DNA from: Lingula anatina
Taxonomy: Eukaryota; Brachiopoda; Lingulata; Lingulida; Lingulidae
Reading direction: 5' to 3'
DNA length: 54,340 bases
NCBI RefSeq assembly: GCF_001039355.2
Contig: NW_019774391.1
Coordinates: 8,899-63,238, forward strand
Under the pieces are notes generated by a model. It was not told the origin of the DNA and ran no database searches. It worked only from the letters and a program-made list of their open reading frames with translations. Positions within the stretch are counted from its first letter, which is position 1, and the number at the start of each line of letters is the position of its first letter. The position numbers and the translations under genes were made by a program. Positions 37,083 through 47,491 of the stretch are shown piece by piece.

Positions 37083-37464
37083 GCCATTCAGAATGAGAAG
37101 AGCCGAGTGCTAGCTAGGCCACGACCTAAATATATGGCGGACCTACATGAAAGGAAGACCGCTCAATCCTGTGATGGTCTCTCCGCCTCTCACACGCCTC
37201 CGCACGCGTTGTCCCTCGACCGCTGAATTGAGCCGAGATTTAATTACTGTGTCCCTGCAGGGACGACGCGTGGGGAGGCGTGTGAGAGGTGGAGAGACCA
37301 TTACAGGATTAAGCGGCCTTCCTTTCATGTAGGTCCGCCATATTTAGGTCGTGGCCTAGCTAGCACTCGGCTCTTCTCATTCTGAATGGGGCCTTTCATG
37401 TAGGTCCGCCATATCTAGGCCGTGGCCTAGCTAGCACTCAGCTCTTTTCATTCTGAATGGTCCC
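37083..37464. mobile_element. family C palindromic foldback element plus extra terminal unit
   Basis: Two arms of roughly 140 bp (37083-37222 and 37253-37392) are near-perfect reverse complements around a short centre with CCCTGCAGGGA. Because of this both strands encode mirrored open frames starting MKGRPLNPVMVSPPLTRL. A further 72-bp copy of the outer right arm follows (37393-37464), ending GAATGGTCCC. A related truncated copy lies at 23722-23929. Non-coding; a cruciform- or hairpin-forming element. Confidence 0.8.
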
Positions 37465-40077
37465 ACATATAGCCGCTGCACTTGGAATTACGGCTAGATC
37501 TTACCTTGCTAATGGCAAACTCCCAAGCGCCGAAACTTTATACTTGCCTTGATAAGTTGTATACAATAAGGATTTTAATGTCTTTTTATAGTTTGAGGTA
37601 TTGCTTTGCCTTTGTGTCATAGATCTGACATGCGTTTTGTGTGGTTCGTGTATCGGGAGTTATTTCACAGTCGTCACTTTATATATTGTAACGTTTTCTG
37701 TCAATAGTGCATGGTGTTGTGAGTTAGAGGTCGTGTTTGGGAAAATTTTAGTTGTCAGTCCCCAGCAGAAAACATGAAACATAAACAAAAGCTGGGTTCT
37801 GAATTATTGAGTTATTCATCTTTATTATAACATGTTCAGCCTCAGTGGGTGTAGTGGTAACATTACAGTAATGAAACTCTACATGCAAGCAAGACCTCTT
37901 TCAAAACACAAAAAGAAAAGCTGTCGTTATTTCTCTACGGTCATAAATCCTTATCACCCACCCAAAATGAAATTATCTTCGACACTGTTGCAAATTTTCT
38001 TCTCGTAAACTTTGTTATCACTTAATAGGTATTATCTCTTTTCCTCTTCTTTCTTTCTGTACTTAACTTGTGCTCCTGATATATATGAAGTTTTACATTT
38101 ACTCTGTTGTATATATGTATATACCTATCCATTTGTTTTATTTATTTACTTATTTAATTTAATTTTGTGGAGAGCATATAATGCTTCCAGCGCCTTGCCT
38201 CCACTTCATTCTTTTGAATAAACGTTGTTAAAAAAAAACATTACAGTAATGTGAGTCCCACAATAACGGTGAAAGCTTTTACTAAAGCAGCTCTCACTAA
38301 TATCTGACCTCTTTTTCTGCTGAGTAAAGAGAGTGCCACCCTTTAAAAGAGATATGCAAATATGAAAACGAAATAGTTTAATGCAATAAATCAATAGATT
38401 AAGCGGATGAGATGAGAATTTTGTGGCCACACTGTATGATGATAGCGAGTGTCATGACACAGTGTAGGCAGATGATTATACCTTACACTCCCCATCAGAG
38501 GTTGTAGGTGTATTCAGTGATCATAATCTAATGGGGGTTTTTCTTTACATTAGATTTATGACAAAAAAGGATTTTGTTGACCATGATTCCCACGTTAATG
38601 CGACTTTTTTTCTACAAACGATTAAGACGATACAAGCCTCCTGACTTTTTGCTGGGTTCTTGTTTAAGATGAGTCATGCATCCACTGTTAATACCATCTT
38701 TATTATTTAGAAATTCTTTAGCTTATTTTTAGCAGCAGTAAACATCGAGTAATAAAAGAGCCTCACATATGTGAAGGGAAGACGATACGGAATGACGTGA
38801 CTGATTCCGCCGAGGCTTAACCTTCAGCTGTGACAAAAGGTGACGGAATAGTCGAAAAATGATGGATGCATTACCTCACACAGAGAATAGCAAGACCTTG
38901 AATATATTACATTTATATACAGTTCATTCGCAGGTGATATGTAGTTAAAAAGGGATGTCCTGTCCATTTTATTGCAGAGAACTGTTTTTATGTGTTTGGG
39001 AACTTTGGCCGTTTGTAAAATGTGGGCTTTAGGGTGGAGGTATCTTCCTTTTTCAAAAAAAAAATGCTGACCCAGACTTTTGGTTTTTTGAAATGAAAGG
39101 AATCTCGGGACACCCTGTGGAGTGTTAACTGACATGACACATCCGGAGGTGGAAAAACTGACGAATCCGGAATCCGGAGGAGGTAAAACTGACGAATCCG
39201 CAATCCGAAGGGGGCAAAACTTTGTTTACACGTTCCCCTTGCCTTTGCACGACCCTCCTCTCTCAACAAAAATGTGATATCAGGCAAAAGGAGACAAGCC
39301 AAGCAATTGCTCCTTCCCTCTACAGCGCAAATTATGATGAAATTGGTGTCGTCTACTATTTTATATTTCTCGAGTGTAGAGCGAGAAGATATTTCATCAT
39401 TGTGCCTACCCCCCCCCCCCCCCCCCCCCACACACACACACGCAAAGTACTAAAGCCGTCAGTGTAATTGGCGTCGTGTCGAAGCGACGCATGGGTATTT
39501 CAAATGCTCATTCTTTCTAAATGCTCTTTATTTCTTGTTCTGCTGGTTTGAGGTACATGGACAATTATCACGGAGAAATCTTATGATTTTTACTAAAAGG
39601 CTCATTCAGATCTTGTTATCCGTGCCATTTCTTTTATTTTAAAATGTTTCAATTTTTTAATACGAACAGTAGCTGCATATTTCAGCGTCGGTTTGTCTTG
39701 CTTGATCCAATATGTGCATACGAAATGCGCCAATATGTCACAGCGGGCGCTGCAGTTACCTTATACATTTTTAAAAACTGAAAACGTTTAGAATCTTAGT
39801 AGGTTAATATAAACTGGAGCTGTGCTCTGTGATAACGTGTATTAAGATAGATAGAAACTCGGCTGCCAAGTCTTGTATTTGTCCACAGTTTTACAGGCAC
39901 TGGAAGGACATCACACAAATTGTCTCTGATCCATAATTTAACACTGGAAATGTCCATCAGTTTCACTCACGTTTTACATAAACTGTAACATTTCCGAGCA
40001 ATAACCAGACGATTATGTTGTGCGTCCAGCAGATGAAAAGCGAAAACTGTAGCAGTCGACATTTTCAGTAGGACCAA
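37465..40077. other. no gene recognised
   Basis: AT-rich with a 31-bp minisatellite (39140-39221) and a C-run followed by CA repeat (39411-39441). A minus-strand open frame of 149 codons at 38988-39437 crosses both repeats and has no recognisable domain. Confidence 0.4.
39140..39221. repeat. 31-bp minisatellite, about 2.7 units
   Basis: Units begin AATCCGGAGG and contain AAAACTGACGAATCCG; starts at about 39140, 39171 and 39202. Confidence 0.8.
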
Positions 40078-40364
40078 ATGAACAACGATAGCCCGACGTT
40101 TTCCGATCCTTCCAACGAGCAACATACCTCGGACCAGCAAAGCGTGTCTTCGACATCGAGCAAGCGCGGGAAACGTTACAGAAAACGTCGACCAAAGCGC
40201 CAGCCGGGGAGATGCACCCGGCAAACAGCGACGACCCCCACTGGGCACCTGCCCTGTAGACCCTGCCGGCATCAAAGTCGAATTTCGTCGGTTTTGGAAA
40301 CTCATTGTCAACGCAACGATAAGTCGACGTTAAGTTTGTCGCAGTTGTTAAAAGTCTATCTCAG
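40078..40364 (+). CDS. candidate first coding exon (unknown protein)
   Basis: ATG at 40078 opens 95 codons plus two bases to a donor AG|GTAGGT at 40364/40365; the frame closes at once beyond it (TAG). The peptide is Ser/Thr/Asp-rich at first (MNNDSPTFSDPSNEQHTSDQ), then strongly basic (KRGKRYRKRRPKRQ), then CRPCRHQ and a less ordered end. The block is GC-richer than its surroundings. A possible acceptor (CATTTTCAG, 40067) lies just before the ATG. It ends in phase 2, like the candidate exon at 47343-47491 on the same strand. I do not recognise it; a chance frame cannot be excluded, and an antisense frame (39967-40311) also exists. Confidence 0.35.
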
Positions 40365-41294
40365 GTAGGTTATAGTACAAAAGTCGATGAGCTGAGAAAA
40401 AGAGGAATGTTGGTGCGGGCTGCTTAGGGCGCTCTTGTCTAAGAGATGAAAGGTTTCATGATAGTGAAATATCGCTTTAATGGTTTTAGGTTGAATAGAC
40501 CCATATCATTAAAATTATTACCACATCAATTGAAAGAAGACAAACATTTTATGTTTACTTTCTTATTTAACCCGGATCAATATAAAACCTCAATGAAATT
40601 TTTCGCATCATAGTCTATCATGTCTCTTTATAGTAATTTTTTTCATGAATTGTGATTAATTTTTATCATAAAGTATGCAACGTGCATTTCCTGTCTAGCG
40701 ATTTCAATACGATAAGAAAGGACGCTTGATATTTAAGACAAAATTAATATATCTGCCATGATCAGTGTCTTTCTGAACCACCCAGAAAGCAGACCCCCCC
40801 CCTCCCCCCCGAATCCGTGGGATCTTCGATTTATTCTAATTTTATGAGTCTTTGCAGTCCCTCAAAATATTCACTGCTGGGCAAGTTAACGTGGCGCTGG
40901 GAGAGTCATTTATCATTTTATCTATAAACTTTTATACGCTTGATGTCGTACAGTCTATTGAAAATGTTATGGGTTTTGGGCTCAAAATAAAATTTTTTAT
41001 TGCATCCAAAATCTATCGGTAGAGTCTTTTTTAGCATATTAAAATTAAATAAAATTTTGGAGGTGCGAAAATGACAGAGTAGTATAGAACCCATGATTCA
41101 AACCCAGCAGAAAGAAGACCAGTATGAATACGGTGCCATCCATATTTCAACGGACAGAAGTCCGTATGTTAAGTAAAGTAAAGTAAGTTGACCGTATCTT
41201 ATGATCCGTATCTAACTTAGGGCGTGAGGGCATTGAAACTGTGAGGAAGAGGTCACTTGGATATGACCGGGAAGCAGCAGATTGGTAGGAGCTT
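40365..41294. other. no gene recognised
   Basis: AT-rich, with a C-run at about 40795-40809. If the exon at 40078 is real, this is its intron. Confidence 0.4.
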
Positions 41295-41850
41295 TAAGAG
41301 TTAGAAGTTAGGCAACACAGACCCGCTGCAATGCCATCTTGTCCTAGATCCCATTCCCATTGACACTTTGGGTCTACGTAGATCAACCCTCGCTGAATGC
41401 ATGCAGCTTAAATGAACTACACATCCCCACTTTTTTTCCAAAGTACTCGTGTAATCACCAGCTTTTCTGTGTTATACTCAACAGCAGGAGGAGGTGTATA
41501 ATCTGATTGCAGTCAGCGAGAGTCCCTGCGGAGTTGGATCGATCTACGTAGAACGATTGTTTCATTTAGAACGGGCCCTAAGAGTTAGACGTTAGGCAGC
41601 ATAACCCACCGCCATGTCATCTTGTCCTAGACTGGGTTCCCATCCTTAAATCGATCCATCTGGATCGGTCTAACTCCCTGGGGAGTCTCACTAAATTGCT
41701 ATCAACTCATCCGGCTTAAATGTCTGTCACATCTTTACCCCCTAACAGCTTTACTAGGCGTGACAGACGTTTAAGCCGGTTACGTTGATTGCAATTTAGT
41801 GAGACTCCCGAGGGAGATAGATCGATCCAGATATCTGTGGGAATGGTCCC
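41295..41850. mobile_element. two family B elements in a tandem unit
   Basis: Arrangement: spacer (41295-41346), variant B element (41347-41577), a second related spacer (41579-41629), typical B element (41630-41850). Both spacers read TAAGAGTTAGA..GTTAGGCA and end CATCTTGTCCTA. The variant has CTACGTAGATC in place of the usual GATCGATC near one end and ends in GGGCCC. The typical copy is flanked by CTA and TTA. This is a duplicated spacer-plus-element unit. Confidence 0.65.
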
Positions 41851-44532
41851 TTAGTCTCAGATACTGGCGGTTAGCACGGTGAATGACATAAGAAAAGATC
41901 AACGTGACAAGAGAGTAGCAAGATTATATTTCCACCTCCCATTTAGTAGTATTTAAGTGTTGGTTTGTCTATACCGCTCAGACCTCGCAACCAAGTTTTT
42001 ACCGCATCCGCTTGCCGTTGTTGTTCCCATATATAATGACTGATATAAAAACTTATCATGGCGATATAAAACTCCGATAGAAACGGTGTGACAAATATGG
42101 CGGAGAAAGCACATGCTTTTATGATAGACACAAATACTCTCTCCAAATGTTCAGTTACATTTATTGACACCATCATCAATCATTTCTACCACTGTCTCTA
42201 AGTCAAGTGTCATAAAGTAGAACCAATTTACTGATTACCCAGTAGAATCTTCATATTACCACACGATGGCGCATTAATTATTTAGCTTCAGTGAGGTTTT
42301 GGTAGGGCTGTGACACGGTTAGGATATGATGCAGATAGAGAGAGGAGAATGCCGTAATTGTTAGACGACTTAAATACCTGTTAACACCCAGAATAAATGC
42401 TTCAAAATGTTATTTTTTTCTGGGCCATTTTCTAGGATATTTTGTATAATTTATTATGTGTTGTTTAGATGGGTAAAGTAGAGCTTGCATCAGATGCTAC
42501 ATAGTGACATCCATGTTCAAAGATATTGTTCTGTAGCAAAGGGAGCAGATTTAGGGAACTTTCTTGGGACGTGATTCGATCTTTCTGTAGTTAGCGGAAT
42601 AACCTGCGTTCTCTGCAGAGCCTCTCTGGTGTGAACCATTGCGTGATGTCCTAGTAGCAACATCTTGACTTATAACTTGATATCAATTTGATTGTTTTGT
42701 TTCGGTGTGGTCGCGATTTATTTGAAAGAATCACACCTAAGAATTGCTGTTTGACCCGAGATCAATTTATAGGCCTAATCAATGAGATAACCGCGTGGAT
42801 CAAACAGTGAGTTACTTATTGTCTGGTAATTTTGAAAGCAATGCAGACGACATGGAGTTGCTCTTGACACTTACCGTCAAACGATTTTTGTTTGTATTTA
42901 TTTATTTTACTTTATTCATCATATTCAGACGCCGTATCCAAGTGCGTTTTCAAGTTGTTTTTCTTCATTTTAGTTTTGGCAGGCAACTTTCTTATTATTT
43001 TTCATAACCAATCGCATAACTTACCTTATATGGCCTGTTTAAATATAAAAATAACGCGGCAGGGACACCCTCCATCCTCCATTTCAAACAGCGTTTTCAA
43101 TTTTTTTTTACCCCAATTTTAGTTTTCGTACCTTGGCCCCCTTTTATATAACGTATTAGTCTCTTGCTAGGAGGCCGCATTCCCGATATTCAATCATAAA
43201 CAATTCTCATAACTTACCTTATAAGGCGTGTCTGAATATAAAAATAACCCGGCAAGGACACCCTCCATTCTGTTTTTCAGACATGACCGCTCTTAGGTTA
43301 TTCACCTTAATCTGTGGTATCTGGGAATGTCACGGAGGTGCGTTTGTATGATAAAAATTTCATCATGCAATGAGGTGTAATGACGTAATTGGCATGCATT
43401 ATCTTCAAATTCAATGAGAAAATAACATGAAACCACCATGAAATACTTTAGGTTTACAACCTAGTCTTTCTAAGCAAATGTGAACATAATGTGTATAATT
43501 TATGTGAAAACGTCAGTGGAACAAAAGAGAAACCTTGCTTCTATTTGTTTGTTATTTCTCATCCATCTCAATTAAAAAAATCTGATGAAAATGTAGGAAC
43601 AATTTTGGCCGTGCCTCAGCCAATTTGTGTGCGCGCTCACACAGAAACACACGTGCGAATATGCCATCTTGCTCACACTCATACCCGTTACGTGCCAGAA
43701 GGCTATTATGCACAGGTGCTTGCATGCATATGGACCCGTTGAGATAGGTCACATCCACATGTACCTATTCAGCTATACACGCCCGCGCGCGCGCCCGCAC
43801 GTGCGCATTTGCCAACCCGCCCCCCCCCCNNNNNNNNNNNNNNNNNNNNNNNNNNNNNNNNNNNNNNNNNNNNNNNNNNNNNNNNNNNNNNNNNNNNNNN
43901 NNNNNNNNNNNNNNNNNNNNNNNNNNNNNNNNNNNNNNNNNNNNNNNNNNNNNNNNNNNNNNNNNNNNNNNNNNNNNNNNNNNNNNNNNNNNNNNNNNNN
44001 NNNNNNNNNNNCCACACACACACCCACACTAGACCAGTACCTCAAATTATTCACTAACCGCTACTCAACTTTATGAAGGAGGATAGAGAATATTTAATAA
44101 TACCAAAACGATTGTGTATTGAATTTGCACTCAGCCCGCTACAGAACTCGAGCTGGGAGGTTGGGCCGCTGCCATTGCCGTGTGCAGGGGCATACTGTGG
44201 CGGCAGACCTTCACACTGAACCGCTGCACGCTGTACAAGGAGAACTAGACTGGAGCGACGCTGCTAGAAAATTACCTTGTGAAAGGAAAATCCTGTTTAC
44301 ACATTGCGTTCTTTCTAGCACAGTTACACAGAAGGTGCATAGTAAAGGTAGGCGTGTACGATCAGGCCTGTTCTTTAAACGATAAAAAGGTTCTTGTCAT
44401 CTTGCACTGAGCCGCTATTTCAAGAGACGCGTCCATCTCTTCCCAGTGTTCAGAAATATCGGAGAGCTTTCAGCAGAGGCTGGGAACTTTTTTAACATGT
44501 TCAGTTTTAAGCTAGATTTGGGATAGCTTTTG
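41851..44532. other. no gene recognised; gap inside
   Basis: AT-rich. Two direct copies of a segment of about 68 bp lie at 43010-43077 and 43198-43266 (CATAACTTACCTTATA... AGGACACCCTCCAT). A 182-N gap spans 43830-44011. Open frames that cross the gap are meaningless. Confidence 0.4.
43830..44011. other. assembly gap (182 N)
   Basis: Run of N after a C-run and before a CA repeat, so probably a simple-sequence region that could not be read. Confidence 0.99.
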
Positions 44533-44728
44533 GTCACTGGTGCCCGAGGAGTAACCTGTATGTCACTAGTGCCCCAGGGAGTGACCTGTAGAACACCAGT
44601 GTCCGAGGGGGTATCCTAAAGGTCACTGGTGCCCCAGGGGTGGTCCCTTTGGGCACTGTTTTCCTGGGGGGGGGGGGGCTGTTGGTCATTGGTGACCGAG
44701 GAGGGTGGTCGTAGGGCATTAGTGCCAT
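44533..44728. repeat. 30-bp GC-rich minisatellite, about 6-7 degenerate units
   Basis: Repeated unit of the form TCACTGGTGCCCGAGG(A/G)G plus GTNNCCTNTAGG, period about 30 bp, with a G-run in one unit. Because the period is a multiple of three, a repetitive minus-strand frame stays open through it; not regarded as a gene. Confidence 0.8.
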
Positions 44729-44749
44729 ATTGCCATGGGTGTCGCTAGT

Positions 44750-46069
44750 GTCATTAGTGTAATAGTGTCATTTGAGGTATCGGCTGTGAGTGACGTGATG
44801 GCAGCAGTGCGGTGTGGAAGGTAACGGTTTACTCCAGATCTCTTCTTAAATAAATTACTACAATTATTGTATTACCCCGGTTTAAATTAGCCCTGTTGTG
44901 AACAGCATGTATTTGCCTCTGTGACCCTGTGTGTTAAGACGGTCAGGTAATTCCACAGCATATTTCAATGCCACAGCAAACTCCGTTATAGAAAACATAA
45001 TCTGGTTAATTCAATTAGCGATAACGGTTCGCTCCACTCAGGGGGCATGTAATTTCTCTCCCTTATAGCAAAACATTTCCAGAACGAGTTTTAGAGTAGC
45101 GCGTTAGTGGTTGTTAAAGTTACATTGTATCTTATGCCGTACTGCATACTAATCATCAGACATGGTACCATAGGGCGCGTTTCCACCCAAGTTAGGCCAG
45201 TCTTAATTACTTATTTTGTATTGTGACAGATGTAATAATGGCTACGGTCTAGGTGGGAGATTGATGCAGTGAGGATCAACAATACTCTGACTGTGTTCAG
45301 TTCAAAGCATGTATGGCTTATTCGATACATATAAATAGAGGCACGAGGAAACCCAAGACCGCCTAAAAGCCTTAATGACCTGCAAGATTTTTGATTATGC
45401 CGGTGTAATGTGACAGAGAGCCCCCTGTAACAGAGTATCCGATTCCCATTCATTTGTACAGGTAAACCGCACCCTTGATTTCAACCCACTTAGGTCAGCT
45501 AATCCTAATTATTATAACTAAATGGACGTCGGACTGTTCTGTTTCAGTTTCGTTACACCGGTTCCCTGGATTGGCAAGGTTTATGTGAAAATACAATACA
45601 CGGAAAAAGTCGCATGTAAACATTGACTATCAGTAATAAAATACATAGCACAAAATTGGGAGAACCCGCCAGATGCTCCAAAGTTTTCCCCATGTCTGAT
45701 AATTCATTCTGTATATGACCGTATTAAGTACATAGTGCAGTGCATCTGTGGTGTTGTCTCTCTCCGTGATCTTCATATCAGAAGTCCTTTTGATTACGAT
45801 CAGTTCACTTGGAGACCAGCCCAATCTTTGGTCAGTCCAAACCGCCGAGAAGTTAGACTGGTTGTGTTGAGTTAATGTTAAAACACGGCATACCGGTGCC
45901 AGATAACTGAACTTAAAGTCAAAAATAACGCATGTACGATAATTTTGTTCAGCAGTGGGCACAGTGGCTGTAATTTATTTAAATATTAATAATGAGAAGA
46001 ATAGAGCCTTTAGATTTCGATTTTCAAACTTTATTTGTAAGATTTTTGTTTCTCGACTAGTAACTTTCA

Positions 46070-46133
<64 letters not shown>

Positions 46134-47342
46134 GTACTTTAGACTTATTGAGGAGCTGACGATGGAATATGAGTGTGCTCGCGCGTGTGTGTGTCCATGA
46201 AAGGAGTTCTGAGTTCTTTATTTATGTGCTTTTCATACTTTGTGCATATTTTTACTTGTTTATTTATTTCAGTCATCAGAAACAAAAAGAAACAAAAACT
46301 TGTGGACAGAAAATTTGCCTTCTTTTACCCATAATAAATTATTGTATTATTTTTTTTTTTTTTCAAATTCGAAAATGAAACATTGTGTCTATTTTGATAC
46401 AGGGGAGACATGCCAAATGACCCAGACCAAGATTACTCTAAATGGACTATTATGAATCATTATCTATTATCTTACTAGCTTTATCTTGCACAAAAATAGG
46501 CCAGACTTAAAGTTAAGATCATTTTGGAGCTTTTGCTTGTTAATTTTCTAAACCGATTATATTCAGGGAATAAATTACCTAGCCGAGCATGCATATTTAA
46601 CCAAACAGGTTTTTACCTGGCTAAATTTATCAATCAAATACCGGATCGGATAAACCTTTGTCCGAGTTATATATGTAAATAATACTAAAGCATATAATGA
46701 CAATGGCTGATAAAAGAGACTCTCAAACCTGTCAACTTTAAAGAAAGGTGAAACTGAAGAGGAAGCGAGTTGTTCAGTTGCCCTGTGCCGCGCTGAGATT
46801 ACTATGACATACAGATTGGCACGTTTTTGAAAAAGAAAGTCGAGCGTAATCAACCTCGATCCTTAGCCATAAAAAGATAGCATAATGAACTGGATATTGG
46901 TGCAATAATGCTGCACAGAGTACACCAGCGTGTAAATGTCATCCTAGACCTAAACAGCAATGTTTATATGAATTCTGGACCGTAGCTTTAACCTTTTCAA
47001 CAAATATAAACCACGAAGACAGACTGTTTGTTTCCCCCAGATCGCTATGTGAAAAAAAAATCATTATTATTATTGTTGTTGTTGTTATTATTGTTGTTGT
47101 TGTTGTTGTTGTGTAATACCTCAGTAAGCGGTGTAAAGCCACTCTGGTCATTACACTGACCACTGGGCAGTTCTATTCACGCATGTCCAAGGCCTGATCC
47201 AGGCAAAAGATAAACGTTTCTACATGCCGGAATTTCTCTGAGAACGGTTTAAGTTTGCCCGTGGCTGCTCAGTACCCGATATGATCCCTTAGCTACTGAC
47301 AGTTATTAACAGTTTGTGCACATTTCTAGTTCTAGGTATAAC
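44750..47342. other. no firm gene; microsatellites
   Basis: AT-rich, with (ATT)n at 46074-46132 and an ATT/GTT tract at 47062-47113. A minus-strand frame at 45630-45962 contains WTDQRLGWSPSEL, see findings. Confidence 0.4.
46074..46132. repeat. (ATT)n microsatellite
   Basis: About 19 ATT units without interruption. Confidence 0.9.
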
Positions 47343-47491
47343 ATGGGTAACTCGGCGAATAAAGAAGCGTTGTTGCAAGAAGACAGGACGCCGTACAAGA
47401 ACCTTGACGATGAAAGCAAAGAGGACAAGAAGAGAATAAGCAGCACAAAACATAAATCCATGGAGATGGAACTCTTGGGCAATGGCAGCAC
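47343..47491 (+). CDS. candidate first coding exon with N-myristoylation-like start
   Basis: ATG at 47343 opens 49 codons plus two bases to a strong donor AGCAC|GTGAGT (47491/47492). The peptide starts MGNSANKEALLQEDRTPYKN and continues hydrophilic and charged (DDESKEDKKR, then KSMEMELLGNGS). Gly2, Ser5 and a Lys at position 8 resemble the N-myristoylation signal, so the mature N-terminus might be lipid-anchored (inference). Codon usage and composition differ from the AT-rich surroundings, which supports coding. The exon ends in phase 2 and no following exon was found in the window, so the gene body probably lies further right. I do not recognise the protein. Confidence 0.5.

Noticed and set aside
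37143-37332. Mirrored open frames on both strands starting with the same peptide
   Set aside because: Explained by the palindromic family C element, not by genes.
38988-39437. 149-codon minus-strand frame
   Set aside because: Passes through a C-run and a 31-bp minisatellite, shows no domain, and has poly-Gly from the homopolymer.
40013-40311. Minus-strand frames antisense to the 40078 candidate exon
   Set aside because: No start/donor arrangement as consistent as on the plus strand, though the choice remains uncertain.
43627-44076. Open frames that cross the 182-N gap
   Set aside because: Unknown bases were read through; no real coding evidence.
44534-44728. 64-codon minus-strand frame rich in Pro and Arg
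   Set aside because: Produced by the 30-bp minisatellite, whose period is a multiple of three.
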